Source: Rhodoferax sp. (GTDB taxonomy: Bacteria > Pseudomonadota > Gammaproteobacteria > Burkholderiales > Burkholderiaceae_C). From it: 64,000 bases of DNA. The translations under genes were made by a program, and so were the position numbers. The stretch is taken from the NCBI RefSeq assembly GCF_030697375.1, contig NZ_JAUYQD010000002.1:21524-85523 (forward strand), read 5' to 3'. Every line of letters starts with the position of its first letter. Positions within the stretch are counted from its first letter, which is position 1. Of this stretch, positions 18,861 through 28,869 are shown one piece after another. A model generated the notes under the pieces. The model was given only the letters and a program-made list of their open reading frames with translations, was not told the origin of the DNA and ran no database searches.

Positions 18861-19835
18861 ATGAAACTGGTTCTGATTGCCGCGCTGTGCGCGGCCGGGG
18901 TAAGTCACGTCTCTGCCCTGCACGCCCAAACCACCTGGACCGTGGCGACCGGCTACCGTGCCGAGTCCTTCCACACCGAGAACATCGCCCAGTTTGGGCG
19001 CGATGTACAGGCGGCCACCCAAGGTGAACTCAAGCTGGAACTGGCCCCCAACGGCAGCCTGTTCAAGCTGGGCGACATTCTCCAGGCGGTGCAGGACGGC
19101 AAGGTGCAGGCCGGCGAAACCATCATGACCAGCCTGGCCAAAGACATCCCGATTGCGGGGGCGGACGCCGTGCCCTTTGTGGTGGGCAGCTACCAACAGG
19201 CGCTGCGCCTGTGGCAGTTGCAACGCCCTGGCATGGAGCAGGCCTTTGCCCAGCGTGGGTTGAAGATTTTGTTCTCCGTGCCCTGGCCGCCCCAGGGCCT
19301 GTATTCCACCCGCCCGGTCAAGACCACCGCCGACTTCAAGCACATGAAGATGCGCACCTACAACCAGACCACGGTGCGTATCGCCGAAATGCTGGGGGCC
19401 GTGCCGGTGGACGTGGCCATGGTCGATGTGGGCAAGGCCGTCAACGAAGGCCGCCTGGACGCCATGATCACCTCGGCCGTGACGGGGGTGGAAAACAAGG
19501 TCTGGGGCCCCATCAAGTACTACTACGAGCTCAACGCCTGGTTCCCCAAAAACATCGTTTTTGTCAACGCCAAAAATTTTGATGCCCTGGCTCCCGCTGC
19601 GCGTGCTGTGGTCCTCCAGGCCGCAGCGGCGGCCGAAGCCCGGGGCTGGGCGGCCAGCCAATCGGCCGCCGTGGGTGCGACCAAAGAGCTCCAGGCCAAC
19701 GGCATCAAGGTGGAGCGGCTGTCCAGCGAGCTTGATATCGACATCAAACGCATGGGCGACCGTTTTTCACGTGAATGGGTGCGCTCGGTAGGCAAGTCCG
19801 CAAGCAGTATCTTCGTCTCCTATTACTTCAACTAG
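18861..19835 (+). CDS. Second TRAP transporter substrate-binding protein (paralogue)
   Basis: TWTVATGYRAESFHTENIAQFGRDVQAATQGELKLEL...; similar to 15926..16897. Confidence 0.9.
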   Translation: MKLVLIAALCAAGVSHVSALHAQTTWTVATGYRAESFHTENIAQFGRDVQAATQGELKLELAPNGSLFKLGDILQAVQDGKVQAGETIMTSLAKDIPIAGADAVPFVVGSYQQALRLWQLQRPGMEQAFAQRGLKILFSVPWPPQGLYSTRPVKTTADFKHMKMRTYNQTTVRIAEMLGAVPVDVAMVDVGKAVNEGRLDAMITSAVTGVENKVWGPIKYYYELNAWFPKNIVFVNAKNFDALAPAARAVVLQAAAAAEARGWAASQSAAVGATKELQANGIKVERLSSELDIDIKRMGDRFSREWVRSVGKSASSIFVSYYFN

Positions 19836-19866
19836 ACCTGTGCGTCACTTTTTTTAAGAGAACACC

Positions 19867-22800
19867 ATGCCAAACACCACCACCCCACTGGACTCCAAGC
19901 TCTGGCAATTCTGGATTGACCGCGGCGGCACTTTCACCGACGTGGTGGGCAAGCGCCCTGACGGCAGCTTGGTCACCCACAAGCTGCTGAGCGAAAACCC
20001 CGAGCAGTACAAGGACGCCGCTGTGGCTGGCATCCGCCACTTGCTGGGGCTCAAAAAGGGCGAGCCCGTCACCCCCGACCGGGTGGCCTGCGTCAAGATG
20101 GGCACCACCGTGGCCACCAACGCGCTGCTGGAACGCAAGGGCGAGCCCACCCTGCTGGTGACCACACGCGGCTTTCGCGATGCGCTGCGCATTGCCTACC
20201 AAAACCGCCCCCGCATTTTCGACCGCAACATCCAGTTGCCCGAGCTGCTGTACAGCGCCGTGGTGGAGGCCCGTGAACGCGTCGGCGCCCACGGCGACCT
20301 GATCGAGCCGCTGAACGAGTTGCTATTAAAAGAGGAGCTGCTTACGCAATATACACGGGGGCTGCGCAGTGTTTCCATTGTATTTATGCACGGCTACCGC
20401 TACACCGCGCATGAACTGGCGGCCAAACGCATTGCGCAGGAAGTGGGCTTCACGCAGATCAGCACCTCGCACGAAACCAGCCCCATGATGAAGTTCGTCA
20501 GCCGGGGCGACACCACGGTGGTGGACGCCTACCTCTCGCCCATTTTGCGCCGCTACGTGGAGCAGGTGGCGGGCGAGATGCCCGGCGTGAAGCTGTTTTT
20601 CATGCAGTCCTCGGGCGGGCTGACGGATGCCCATGTGTTCCAGGGCAAGGACGCGATTTTGAGCGGCCCGGCCGGCGGCATCGTGGGCATGGCCCGCACC
20701 GCCGCCATCGCGGGCATCGAGAAGATCATTGGCTTTGACATGGGCGGCACATCCACCGACGTGTCGCACTACGCAGGCGAGTTCGAGCGCGAGTTCGAGA
20801 CCCAGGTGGCCGGGGTGCGCATGCGCGCGCCCATGATGAGCATCCACACCGTGGCGGCTGGCGGCGGCTCGCTGCTGGCCTTTGACGGTGCGCGGTTTCG
20901 CGTGGGGCCGCAAAGCGCGGGCGCCAACCCCGGCCCGGCCAGTTACCGCCGGGGCGGCGCACTGGCGGTGACCGATGCCAATGTGATGATGGGCAAGATC
21001 CAGCCGCGCTACTTCCCCAAGGTGTTTGGCCCCCATGCCGACGAGGCGCTGAGCCTGGAAGCCGTGCAGGCGAAGTTTGACGAGCTGGCCGCACAAACCC
21101 AGCGCCCGCCCGAAGAGGTGGCCGAGGGCTTCATCAACATCGCCGTGCAGCAGATGGCCAACGCCATCAAGAAAATTTCAGTCGCCCGCGGCTACGACGT
21201 CACCGGCTACACCCTGCAATGCTTCGGCGGCGCCGGTGGGCAGCACGCCTGCCTGGTGGCCGACGCCCTGGGCATGACGCGTGTGTTTGTGCACCCCCTG
21301 GCCGGCGTGCTCAGCGCCTACGGCATGGGCCTGGCCGACCAGACCGTGATCCGCGAGCAGGCGGTGGAAGTGAAGCTCAGCCCCGAAGCCCTGACCGACG
21401 TGGTGGCCCGGCTGGACGCCCTGGCCGCGCAGGCCGAGGGCGAACTGACACGCCAGCAGGTCAACCAGGGCACCCTCAGCACCCACCGCCGTGTGCATGT
21501 GCGCTACGAAGGCAGCGACGCGGCCCTGGTGGTGGCCTACCCCACGGGCACCGCCACCCCCACCGCCACCACGGCGCTGATCGTGGCCGGTTTTGAGGCC
21601 GCCTACCGCCAGCGCTTTGCCTTCCTCATGCAAGGCAAGGGGCTGATTGTGGAGGCCGTGTCGGTGGAGGCCGTGATTGCCGGCGACGCCCCGGAAGAAC
21701 CCCGCCACGCCCTGCACGCGCCGCGCGACCTGCAGGCCTGCGGCGCCGTGCGTGAACGGGTGCGCATGTACTCGGGCGGCCAGTGGGTGCAAGCGGCCCT
21801 GGTGGTGCGCGAGGACCTGCGTCCCGGCGACACCATTCCCGGCCCGGCCATCATTGCCGAGAAGAATGCGACCACCGTGGTGGAGCCCGGCTGGGCTGCC
21901 ACTTTGACAGAGTTTGACCACCTGGCCCTCGTCCGCACTGAAAAGCGTGCTGTCAAATTTGCAGTGGGCACCACGGTGGACCCGGTGCTGCTGGAGGTGT
22001 TCAACAACCTCTTCATGAACATCGCCGAGCAAATGGGCCTGCAACTGCAAAACACCGCCTACTCGGTGAACATCAAGGAGCGTCTGGACTTCAGCTGCGC
22101 GCTGTTTGATGCGGCCGGCAACCTGATCGCCAATGCGCCCCACATGCCGGTGCATTTGGGCAGCATGGGCGAGAGCATCAAGACCGTGGTGCGCGAGAAC
22201 GCGGCCACCATGCAGCCGGGTGACGTGTATGTGCTCAACGACCCCTACCATGGCGGAACGCACCTGCCGGATATCACGGTCATCACGCCGGTGTATCTGG
22301 ACGGGAAACCGACGTTTTATGTTGGGTCGCGCGGCCACCATGCGGACGTGGGCGGCACCACGCCGGGCTCCATGCCGCCCTTCTCCACGCGCATCGAGGA
22401 AGAAGGCGTGCAGATCAACAACTTCAAGCTGGTGGACCGCGGCGTGCTGCGCGAGGCGGAGATGGTGGCACTGCTCAGCAGTGGCGAATACCCGTCGCGC
22501 AACACGCAGCAAAACATGGCCGACCTCAACGCCCAGATTGCCGCCAACGAAAAAGGCGTGCAAGAGCTGCGCAAGATGGTGGAACACTTCGGCCTGGACG
22601 TGGTGCAGGCCTATATGGGCCATGTGCAAGCCAACGCCGAAGAGTCGGTGCGCCGCGTGATCACCCGCCTCAAAGATGGTGCCTTCACCCTACCGCTGGA
22701 CAACGGCGCGCAGATCCAGGTGGCGATCCGTGTCAACGCACTTGAGCGCAGCGCGGTGATCGACTTCACCGGCACCTCAGAGCAGCAGGTCAACAACTTC

Positions 22801-23526
22801 AACGCCCCCATGGCGGTGTGTATGGCGGCGGTGCTGTATGTGTTTCGCACCCTGGTGGACGACGACATTCCGCTCAACGCGGGCTGCCTCAAACCGCTGC
22901 AGGTCATCATTCCGCAGGGCTCCATGCTCAACCCCAATCCACCGGCCTCGGTGGTGGCGGGCAATGTGGAAACCTCCACCTGCATCACCAACGCCCTGTA
23001 CGGCGCCCTGGGCGTGATGGCGGGCAGCCAGTGCACCATGAACAACTTCACCTTCGGCAATGCGCGCTACCAGTACTACGAGACCATTTCGGGCGGCTCC
23101 GGCGCGGGAGTGGTGACGAATGCGGCGGGCGAGACGGTGGGCGGCTTCCACGGCACCAGCGTCGTGCAAACCCACATGACCAACTCGCGCCTGACCGACC
23201 CCGAGATTTTCGAATTCCGCTTCCCGGTGCGCCTGGAAAGTTACGAAATCCGCGAGGGCTCGGGCGGCGCCGGCCAATGGCACGGTGGCAACGGCGGCGT
23301 GCGCCGGGTGCGTTTCCTGGAGAACATGACGGCCAGCATTTTGTCCAACGGCCGCACCCATGGTGCCTTCGGCATGGCCGGTGGCCAACCGGGCCAGGTC
23401 GGCGTAAACCGTGTGTTGCGTGCCAATGGCGAGGTGGAGCAACTAGGTCACATCGGGCAGGCGGAAATGCACCCCGGCGACATCTTCGAAATTTCGACGC
23501 CAGGGGGTGGTGGATACGGTGCGTAG
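19867..23526 (+). CDS. 5-oxoprolinase / hydantoinase A+B fusion
   Basis: FWIDRGGTFTDVVGKRPDG..., FDMGGTSTDVSHY, ATNALLERKG, HyuB part LNDPYHGGTHLPDITVITPV; 1219 aa. Confidence 0.92.
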   Translation: MPNTTTPLDSKLWQFWIDRGGTFTDVVGKRPDGSLVTHKLLSENPEQYKDAAVAGIRHLLGLKKGEPVTPDRVACVKMGTTVATNALLERKGEPTLLVTTRGFRDALRIAYQNRPRIFDRNIQLPELLYSAVVEARERVGAHGDLIEPLNELLLKEELLTQYTRGLRSVSIVFMHGYRYTAHELAAKRIAQEVGFTQISTSHETSPMMKFVSRGDTTVVDAYLSPILRRYVEQVAGEMPGVKLFFMQSSGGLTDAHVFQGKDAILSGPAGGIVGMARTAAIAGIEKIIGFDMGGTSTDVSHYAGEFEREFETQVAGVRMRAPMMSIHTVAAGGGSLLAFDGARFRVGPQSAGANPGPASYRRGGALAVTDANVMMGKIQPRYFPKVFGPHADEALSLEAVQAKFDELAAQTQRPPEEVAEGFINIAVQQMANAIKKISVARGYDVTGYTLQCFGGAGGQHACLVADALGMTRVFVHPLAGVLSAYGMGLADQTVIREQAVEVKLSPEALTDVVARLDALAAQAEGELTRQQVNQGTLSTHRRVHVRYEGSDAALVVAYPTGTATPTATTALIVAGFEAAYRQRFAFLMQGKGLIVEAVSVEAVIAGDAPEEPRHALHAPRDLQACGAVRERVRMYSGGQWVQAALVVREDLRPGDTIPGPAIIAEKNATTVVEPGWAATLTEFDHLALVRTEKRAVKFAVGTTVDPVLLEVFNNLFMNIAEQMGLQLQNTAYSVNIKERLDFSCALFDAAGNLIANAPHMPVHLGSMGESIKTVVRENAATMQPGDVYVLNDPYHGGTHLPDITVITPVYLDGKPTFYVGSRGHHADVGGTTPGSMPPFSTRIEEEGVQINNFKLVDRGVLREAEMVALLSSGEYPSRNTQQNMADLNAQIAANEKGVQELRKMVEHFGLDVVQAYMGHVQANAEESVRRVITRLKDGAFTLPLDNGAQIQVAIRVNALERSAVIDFTGTSEQQVNNFNAPMAVCMAAVLYVFRTLVDDDIPLNAGCLKPLQVIIPQGSMLNPNPPASVVAGNVETSTCITNALYGALGVMAGSQCTMNNFTFGNARYQYYETISGGSGAGVVTNAAGETVGGFHGTSVVQTHMTNSRLTDPEIFEFRFPVRLESYEIREGSGGAGQWHGGNGGVRRVRFLENMTASILSNGRTHGAFGMAGGQPGQVGVNRVLRANGEVEQLGHIGQAEMHPGDIFEISTPGGGGYGA
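20321..20364 (+). repeat. Dispersed repeat, divergent intragenic copy R8 (in 5-oxoprolinase gene)
   Basis: ttgctattaaaagaggagctgcttacgcaatatacacgggggct; encodes ELLLKEELLTQYTRGL. Confidence 0.6.
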
Positions 23527-23555
23527 ACATCTGCGTTAACACTGAGGGGAGCGGC

Positions 23556-24302
23556 ATGCGGCATTTCAAAGTGTGGATGGCGCTGGCAGTAGCCATGCTG
23601 CTGTCAGGTGCCGCCTCAGCGGACACCTTCAAGTTGGTAACGCTGGAGTACCCGCCCTACGAGTACACCGAAAACGGGGAACACAAGGGCCTGGCGGTGG
23701 AGGTTGTTCGCGCAGCCTTCAAGCTGATGGGCCATGGGGTGCTGATCGAGTCCTATCCCTGGGCGCGGTCCCAAAAGATGTTCGAACAGGGCCAAGCAGA
23801 CGGCATCTTCACCTACTTCAAGAACCCACAGCGGGAGGAGTTTGCACTATTTGGCAAGGAGCCCGTGGTGACGCAGACCATTTCGCTGTGGGTATTGAAG
23901 GACTCCAAAATCGAGTTCAGCGGAGACCTGAGCAAACTCCAACCCTACTCCTTTGGCGTAGTCAACACCGTGAGTTACGGGGAACGGTTTGATACGGCGG
24001 TCAAGTACGAATTGCTGCACACCGACGTCGCACACAGCATCGAGAGCTGCATCAACAAGCTGCTGGCCGGGCGAACTGACATTTGGGTCAGCAACCGTTT
24101 TGGTGCCATCCATGAACTCAAGCGCCTTGGCAAGCTGGACCAGGTGAAGGAGTTGAAGCTACCGGTGCAAGAGGTACCTGCGTATGTGGGGTTCTCCAGG
24201 CTGCACAACCACACCGCGCTGCGCGATGCCTTTGACCAGGCATTGGTCAATCTGAAACACACCGGTGCCTACGACCGATTGGCCAAAAAGTACTCGGAAT
24301 AG
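23556..24302 (+). CDS. Periplasmic amino-acid-binding (SBP_bac_3-like) protein
   Basis: Signal peptide; FKLVTLEYPPYEYTENGEHKGLAVEVVRAAFKLMG. Confidence 0.85.
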   Translation: MRHFKVWMALAVAMLLSGAASADTFKLVTLEYPPYEYTENGEHKGLAVEVVRAAFKLMGHGVLIESYPWARSQKMFEQGQADGIFTYFKNPQREEFALFGKEPVVTQTISLWVLKDSKIEFSGDLSKLQPYSFGVVNTVSYGERFDTAVKYELLHTDVAHSIESCINKLLAGRTDIWVSNRFGAIHELKRLGKLDQVKELKLPVQEVPAYVGFSRLHNHTALRDAFDQALVNLKHTGAYDRLAKKYSE

Positions 24303-24351
24303 CTGGGCCGCAACCTTATCAACTCTTGTGCCGATGTCAGACGTGGCGTTT

Positions 24352-24512
24352 AGGATGTGGCGAGGAATAATTTCCCGGATTGGCCCGAGGAGTCGGGATG
24401 CGATGTGAGGCGCAAGACGTGCGGTGTGGCGAGCCACACAAGCGGATTGCAACGAAGCAGCGCGCCCGAATCCGACAGGACAAAATGGGAAACTTATTTC
24501 TTGCCACATCCT
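24352..24512. repeat. Long imperfect inverted-repeat (palindromic) element
   Basis: aggatgtggcgaggaataatttccc (24352-24376) pairs with gggaaacttatttcttgccacatcct (24487-24512); central tgtggc-gag-ccaca hairpin. Confidence 0.7.
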
Positions 24513-24586
24513 TAGCAGGTACTTGGCCGCTGTAATCACTGACTGTGCCGAGCGCTTGTCCGCGATGTTGCCTACCCGCACTCTCA

Positions 24587-24907
24587 ATGAAAACTCTCAA
24601 ATCGTCGGTGTTGGATGTTCCGGCAGCCGCGTTGTCATGGCTGGGAAGGCAGGGAACTCGTGCCATTGCAACGTTGGTCATCGTGGGTATTGCCGTGCCA
24701 CCAGCTGGTACCTTTCTTAAGCCCTATCTCACAGAAGCGGTATTGCTCGGGTTTATGGCCTCACAGCGCAATATGGGCCTGGTACTTGTCGCAACCAACG
24801 GGGCTTTGCCCGATTTGACGTGGCTGTATTTCGCGCTCTCCCAATTTCCTATTTATCCGTCACCGCAGTTGCTCCAACCGTTGGTACGGCGGATACGCGC
24901 GTCGTGA
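24587..24907 (+). pseudogene. Internally deleted bile-acid:Na+ symporter (BASS/SBF)-like fragment
   Basis: ATLVIVGIAVPPAGTFLKPYLTEAVLLG joined directly to FMASQRNMGLVLVATNGALPDLTWLYFALSQFPIYPSPQLLQPLVRRI; ~106 codons, far shorter than the family norm. Confidence 0.55.
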
Positions 24908-25237
24908 TGGGCTTGCCGTAGTCTGCTGGACGCCACGAACAAATGAAGGGACACCCAATCCACCTGCCCAAGGGCGTGGTGGGTGCGGCTTGCGAGCGCA
25001 GGCTCCATTCGCGGTTGCCACAGAAGAGGCGCGCCAGCTACGGTGTTCACGAACTGGCGCAGCCACGCCAAAAGCGTTCGCCCGCGAGGTGAGACGGAGT
25101 CCGCAAGTTACGCCGCCCGCCTTGCGCGAGGTGGATGCCTGAAAAATGAACCCCTGCCCCCTTTGCGTCTGCATTTCCGCAGGATTTGTAAAGCCCCTGC
25201 GTGCTACCTTTCAGGCCTCATTATTTGCAGCCTGACC

Positions 25238-25699
25238 ATGCCCACTTTCACCCACAACGCGCCCCTGACCATCGCGGGTCTGGCCCTTCGCACCTCCAAC
25301 GCCACGGCGTTCGAGGACATCCCGCGGCACTGGGGCGCGTTTTTTGCGCAGCAGGTGCTGGCGCACATCCCCGACAAAATCAGCGACGAGGTGTACGCGG
25401 TCTACACCGGCTTTGACCGCATCCCCCAGACCGCGGACGACATCTACCGCCTGGGCTACACCTTGGTGATCGGGGCGGCGGTGTCCAGCACCGCGCACCT
25501 GCCCCAGACGCTGACCAGCACGCTGATCCCGGCAACCCGGCGCGCGGTGTTTGCCGTCGAACCCGCCCAGCCCGAGCAGGTGGGCGCGCAGTGGCAGAAA
25601 ATTTGGCAGATGCAGGATCTGCAACGGGTATTCGCACCGGACTATGAACACTACGCAAGCGATGGCAAGATCAGCATTTTGGTGAGCGTGGCCGCATGA
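25238..25699 (+). CDS. GyrI-like effector-binding domain protein
   Basis: TIAGLALRTSNATAFEDIPRHWGAFF...VYTGFDRIPQTADDIYRLGYTLVIGAAV. Confidence 0.75.
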   Translation: MPTFTHNAPLTIAGLALRTSNATAFEDIPRHWGAFFAQQVLAHIPDKISDEVYAVYTGFDRIPQTADDIYRLGYTLVIGAAVSSTAHLPQTLTSTLIPATRRAVFAVEPAQPEQVGAQWQKIWQMQDLQRVFAPDYEHYASDGKISILVSVAA

Positions 25700-26304
25700 C
25701 AAAAATCGACTTTAAAAAAGAGCTGAAATCCTTTTACCAAGCCTCCGCAGCCCAGGTGGTCGAGGTGGAGGTGCCGCCCTTCAACTACCTGATGGTGGAC
25801 GGCGTCGGCGACCCCAATACGGCGCCCGCCTATGCCCAGGCCGTGGAGGCATTGTTTTCGGTGGCCTATACCGCCAAGTTCATGCTCAAAAAAGCGGTGC
25901 CGTCCGTGGACTATGCCGTCATGCCCCTGGAAGGCCTGTGGTGGATGGATGACATGGCACGGTTCTCGACCGCCGACAAGTCCCAATGGCAATGGACCAT
26001 GATGATCCAGCAGCCGCCCCTGGTGAGCCGTGCCACCATCGACGCCGCCATCAACACGGTACAAACCAAGAAAGGGCTGGTTGGCCTGGAGCGCTTGCGT
26101 TTTGCCCCCTTTGCCGAAGGGCGCTGCGCCCAGGTACTGCATGTGGGGCCATTTTCCGAAGAAGGCCCCACCATTGCGCGCTTGCACCAATTTATCGACG
26201 CACGGGCCAAGCGAACCGGCAAACACCATGAAATCTACCTGAGCGATATCCGCAAGGCCGATCCCAAAAACTGGAAAACCATTCTGCGCCAGCCCATGCA
26301 GTAA
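25696..26304 (+). CDS. GyrI-like small-molecule-binding domain protein (COG4832-like)
   Basis: MTKIDFKKELKSFYQASAAQVVEVEVPPFNYLMVDGVGDPN...HEIYLSDIRKADPKNWKTILRQP. Confidence 0.85.
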   Translation: MTKIDFKKELKSFYQASAAQVVEVEVPPFNYLMVDGVGDPNTAPAYAQAVEALFSVAYTAKFMLKKAVPSVDYAVMPLEGLWWMDDMARFSTADKSQWQWTMMIQQPPLVSRATIDAAINTVQTKKGLVGLERLRFAPFAEGRCAQVLHVGPFSEEGPTIARLHQFIDARAKRTGKHHEIYLSDIRKADPKNWKTILRQPMQ

Positions 26305-26323
26305 GGAAGGAAACCACCGCACC

Positions 26324-27199
26324 GTGTCCCGCAGCCCCCGCCCCTTCAGCGACTACCACACCCGTCTGCAACGGGTGAGTGATTTCATCCACGACCACCT
26401 GGACCAGCCGCTCAACATGGTGCAGTTGGCCGAACTGGCCTGTCTGTCCCCCGAGCATTGGCACCGGATTTACGCCGCTTTTTTTGGTGAAACCATGGCC
26501 GCCACCGTCAAGCGCCTGCGTTTGCAGCGCGCCGCGGCATTTTTGGCGCAGTCCACCCTGCCGATTCAGCAGGTGGCGCTGCAATCGGGCTACCCCAATG
26601 TGCAGTCCTTCACCCGCACTTTTTCCAACGCTTATGGGCTGCCGCCCGCACAGTACCGCCAGGGGGGCCAGCACGCGGTGTTCCATTACACCCAACCGCA
26701 GTACCAGGACGGTGTATTTGACGTGCGCCATGTCGAGATCACCTCCATTGCGGTGATCAGTGTGCCGCACCAGGGCTCATTCATGGGCATCAGCAAAGCC
26801 TTTGGCACCCTGTATGGCTGGCTGGGCGCGCACCAAGTCAACGCAGAGGGCCTGCGCTGCCTGGGCATTTACCACGACGATCCGTTTGCCGTGGAGGAGT
26901 CGGCCCTGCGTTCACACGCTTGCGTAGCGCCGGAAGCCGACACGCTGCAACAGGTCAACATCACGCCCCCCTTGGAGCGCTGCACGATTGCGGGTGGGCA
27001 TTACGCGGTACTGCATTACTGTGGGCCCTATGCGTCCATGCATGCGGCCTACCGCTGGTTGTTTGGGTACTGGTTGCCCCAGTCCGGCTGGGAGGTGGCG
27101 GACAACCCGGTTTTTGAAGACTACTTGAACAGCCCGCAGGACACCGCCCCAGCGGATTTGCGCACCGACATTTACATGCCGCTGCGCAATCCGGTTTAG
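26324..27199 (+). CDS. AraC family regulator with C-terminal GyrI-like effector domain
   Basis: AraC HTH (MVQLAELACLSPEHWHRIYAAFFGETMAATVKRLRLQRAAAFL) plus GyrI-like C-terminal domain; GTG start. Confidence 0.9.
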   Translation: MSRSPRPFSDYHTRLQRVSDFIHDHLDQPLNMVQLAELACLSPEHWHRIYAAFFGETMAATVKRLRLQRAAAFLAQSTLPIQQVALQSGYPNVQSFTRTFSNAYGLPPAQYRQGGQHAVFHYTQPQYQDGVFDVRHVEITSIAVISVPHQGSFMGISKAFGTLYGWLGAHQVNAEGLRCLGIYHDDPFAVEESALRSHACVAPEADTLQQVNITPPLERCTIAGGHYAVLHYCGPYASMHAAYRWLFGYWLPQSGWEVADNPVFEDYLNSPQDTAPADLRTDIYMPLRNPV

Positions 27200-27217
27200 C
27201 GGTTTTTGCTTAAAAGA

Positions 27218-28828
27218 TTATTCCCACTCAATGGTGGCGGGCGGCTTGGAACTCACATCGTAGGTAACGCGGTTGATGCCGCGCACTTCGTTGATGATGC
27301 GGCTGGACACTTTTTTGAGCAGCGCATAGGGCAACTCGGCCCAATCCGCCGTCATGAAGTCGCTGGTTTGCACCGCGCGCAGGGCCACCACATAGTCGTA
27401 GGTACGGCCATCGCCCATCACACCCACGCTCTTCACCGGCAAAAACACGGTGAAAGCCTGGCTGGTTAGGTCGTACCAGCTCTTGCCGGTCTCCGCATCC
27501 ACAAAATTGCGCAACTCTTCGATAAAAATCGCATCGGCCCGGCGCAGCAAATCGGCGTATTCCTTTTTGACTTCGCCCAAAATCCGCACACCCAGGCCGG
27601 GGCCGGGGAAGGGATGGCGGTACACCATGTGGTAGGGCAAGCCCAGTGCCACACCCAGTTCGCGCACTTCGTCCTTGAACAGTTCGCGCAACGGCTCCAG
27701 CAGTTTCAGACCCAATTGCTCGGGCAAGCCACCCACGTTGTGGTGGCTCTTGATGACCACGGCCTTCTTGGTCTTGGCTCCGCCGGACTCGATCACGTCG
27801 GGGTAAATCGTGCCCTGCGCCAGCCAGGCGACGTGGCGCGACTGGTCGTTTTTGAGCTTGCCGGCCTCGGCCTTGAACACCTCCACGAACTCACGGCCAA
27901 TGATCTTGCGTTTGGCTTCCGGGTCGCTCACGCCAGCCAAATGGCCCAGGAACTGGTCCGCCGCATCGACACGCACCACCTTGGCGTGCAGCTTGCCGAC
28001 GAACATCTCCATCACCATGTCGCCTTCGTTCAGGCGCAACAAGCCGTGGTCTACAAACACACAGGTCAACTGGTCCCCAATGGCACGGTGGATCAGCGCG
28101 GCAGCCACGGAAGAATCCACACCACCGGACAGGCCCAGAATCACCTCTTCACTACCGACCTGGGCGCGGATATGCTCCACCGCTTCGGCGATGTAGTCAC
28201 CCATGATCCAGTCGGCGCGGGTGCCGCAGATCTCCAGCACAAAACGCTCCAAAATGGCTGCACCGCGCTTGGTGTGGGTCACTTCGGGGTGAAATTGCAC
28301 GGCATAAAAGCGGCGCGCTTCGTCGGCCATACCGGCAATCGGGCAGCTGTCGGTGCTGGCCATGAGTTTGAAGCCAGATGGCAACTCGGTGACCTTGTCG
28401 CCATGGCTCATCCAAACCTGCAGCATGCCGTGGCCTTCGGCCGTGGCGTAGTCCTGGATGCCTTGGAGCAATTCGGTGTGGCCGTGCGCACGCACATCGG
28501 CGTGGCCGAACTCGCGGTGGCTGCTGGCGGCCACCTGGCCCCCCAATTGCACAGCCATGGTGAACATGCCGTAGCAGATGCCCAGCACCGGAATGCCCAG
28601 CTCGTACACCACGGAAGGTGCCCGCAGGTCGTGCTCTTCATAGGTGCTGGCATGGCTGCCGGACAAGATGATGCCCTTGAGATTGCCGTCCCGCGCGTAT
28701 TCGCGGACCCATTCATTGCTCACATCGCAGGGATGCACTTCGCAAAAAACATGTGCTTCGCGGATGCGCCGGGCAATGAGCTGGGTAACCTGAGAACCGA
28801 AGTCGAGGATGAGGATTTTTTGGTGCAT
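27218..28828 (-). CDS. guaA: GMP synthase (glutamine-hydrolysing)
   Basis: Class I GATase ([15 protein letters not shown]) plus [20 protein letters not shown]. Confidence 0.97.
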   Translation of the reverse strand: MHQKILILDFGSQVTQLIARRIREAHVFCEVHPCDVSNEWVREYARDGNLKGIILSGSHASTYEEHDLRAPSVVYELGIPVLGICYGMFTMAVQLGGQVAASSHREFGHADVRAHGHTELLQGIQDYATAEGHGMLQVWMSHGDKVTELPSGFKLMASTDSCPIAGMADEARRFYAVQFHPEVTHTKRGAAILERFVLEICGTRADWIMGDYIAEAVEHIRAQVGSEEVILGLSGGVDSSVAAALIHRAIGDQLTCVFVDHGLLRLNEGDMVMEMFVGKLHAKVVRVDAADQFLGHLAGVSDPEAKRKIIGREFVEVFKAEAGKLKNDQSRHVAWLAQGTIYPDVIESGGAKTKKAVVIKSHHNVGGLPEQLGLKLLEPLRELFKDEVRELGVALGLPYHMVYRHPFPGPGLGVRILGEVKKEYADLLRRADAIFIEELRNFVDAETGKSWYDLTSQAFTVFLPVKSVGVMGDGRTYDYVVALRAVQTSDFMTADWAELPYALLKKVSSRIINEVRGINRVTYDVSSKPPATIEWE

Positions 28829-28869
28829 GGCAGAAAAGATGGTTTCAGTTTGCGTGCCTTATCCCAGAA

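Noticed and set aside
15884-18862. 992 aa minus-strand ORF opposite the TRAP transporter genes
   Set aside because: High-GC antisense artefact; His/Gln/Gly-rich low-complexity translation opposite well-recognised DctP/Q/M genes
24540-25230. Several small ORFs in the 24.5-25.2 kb gap considered as new genes
   Set aside because: Apart from the BASS-like fragment they lack coding character or plausible starts
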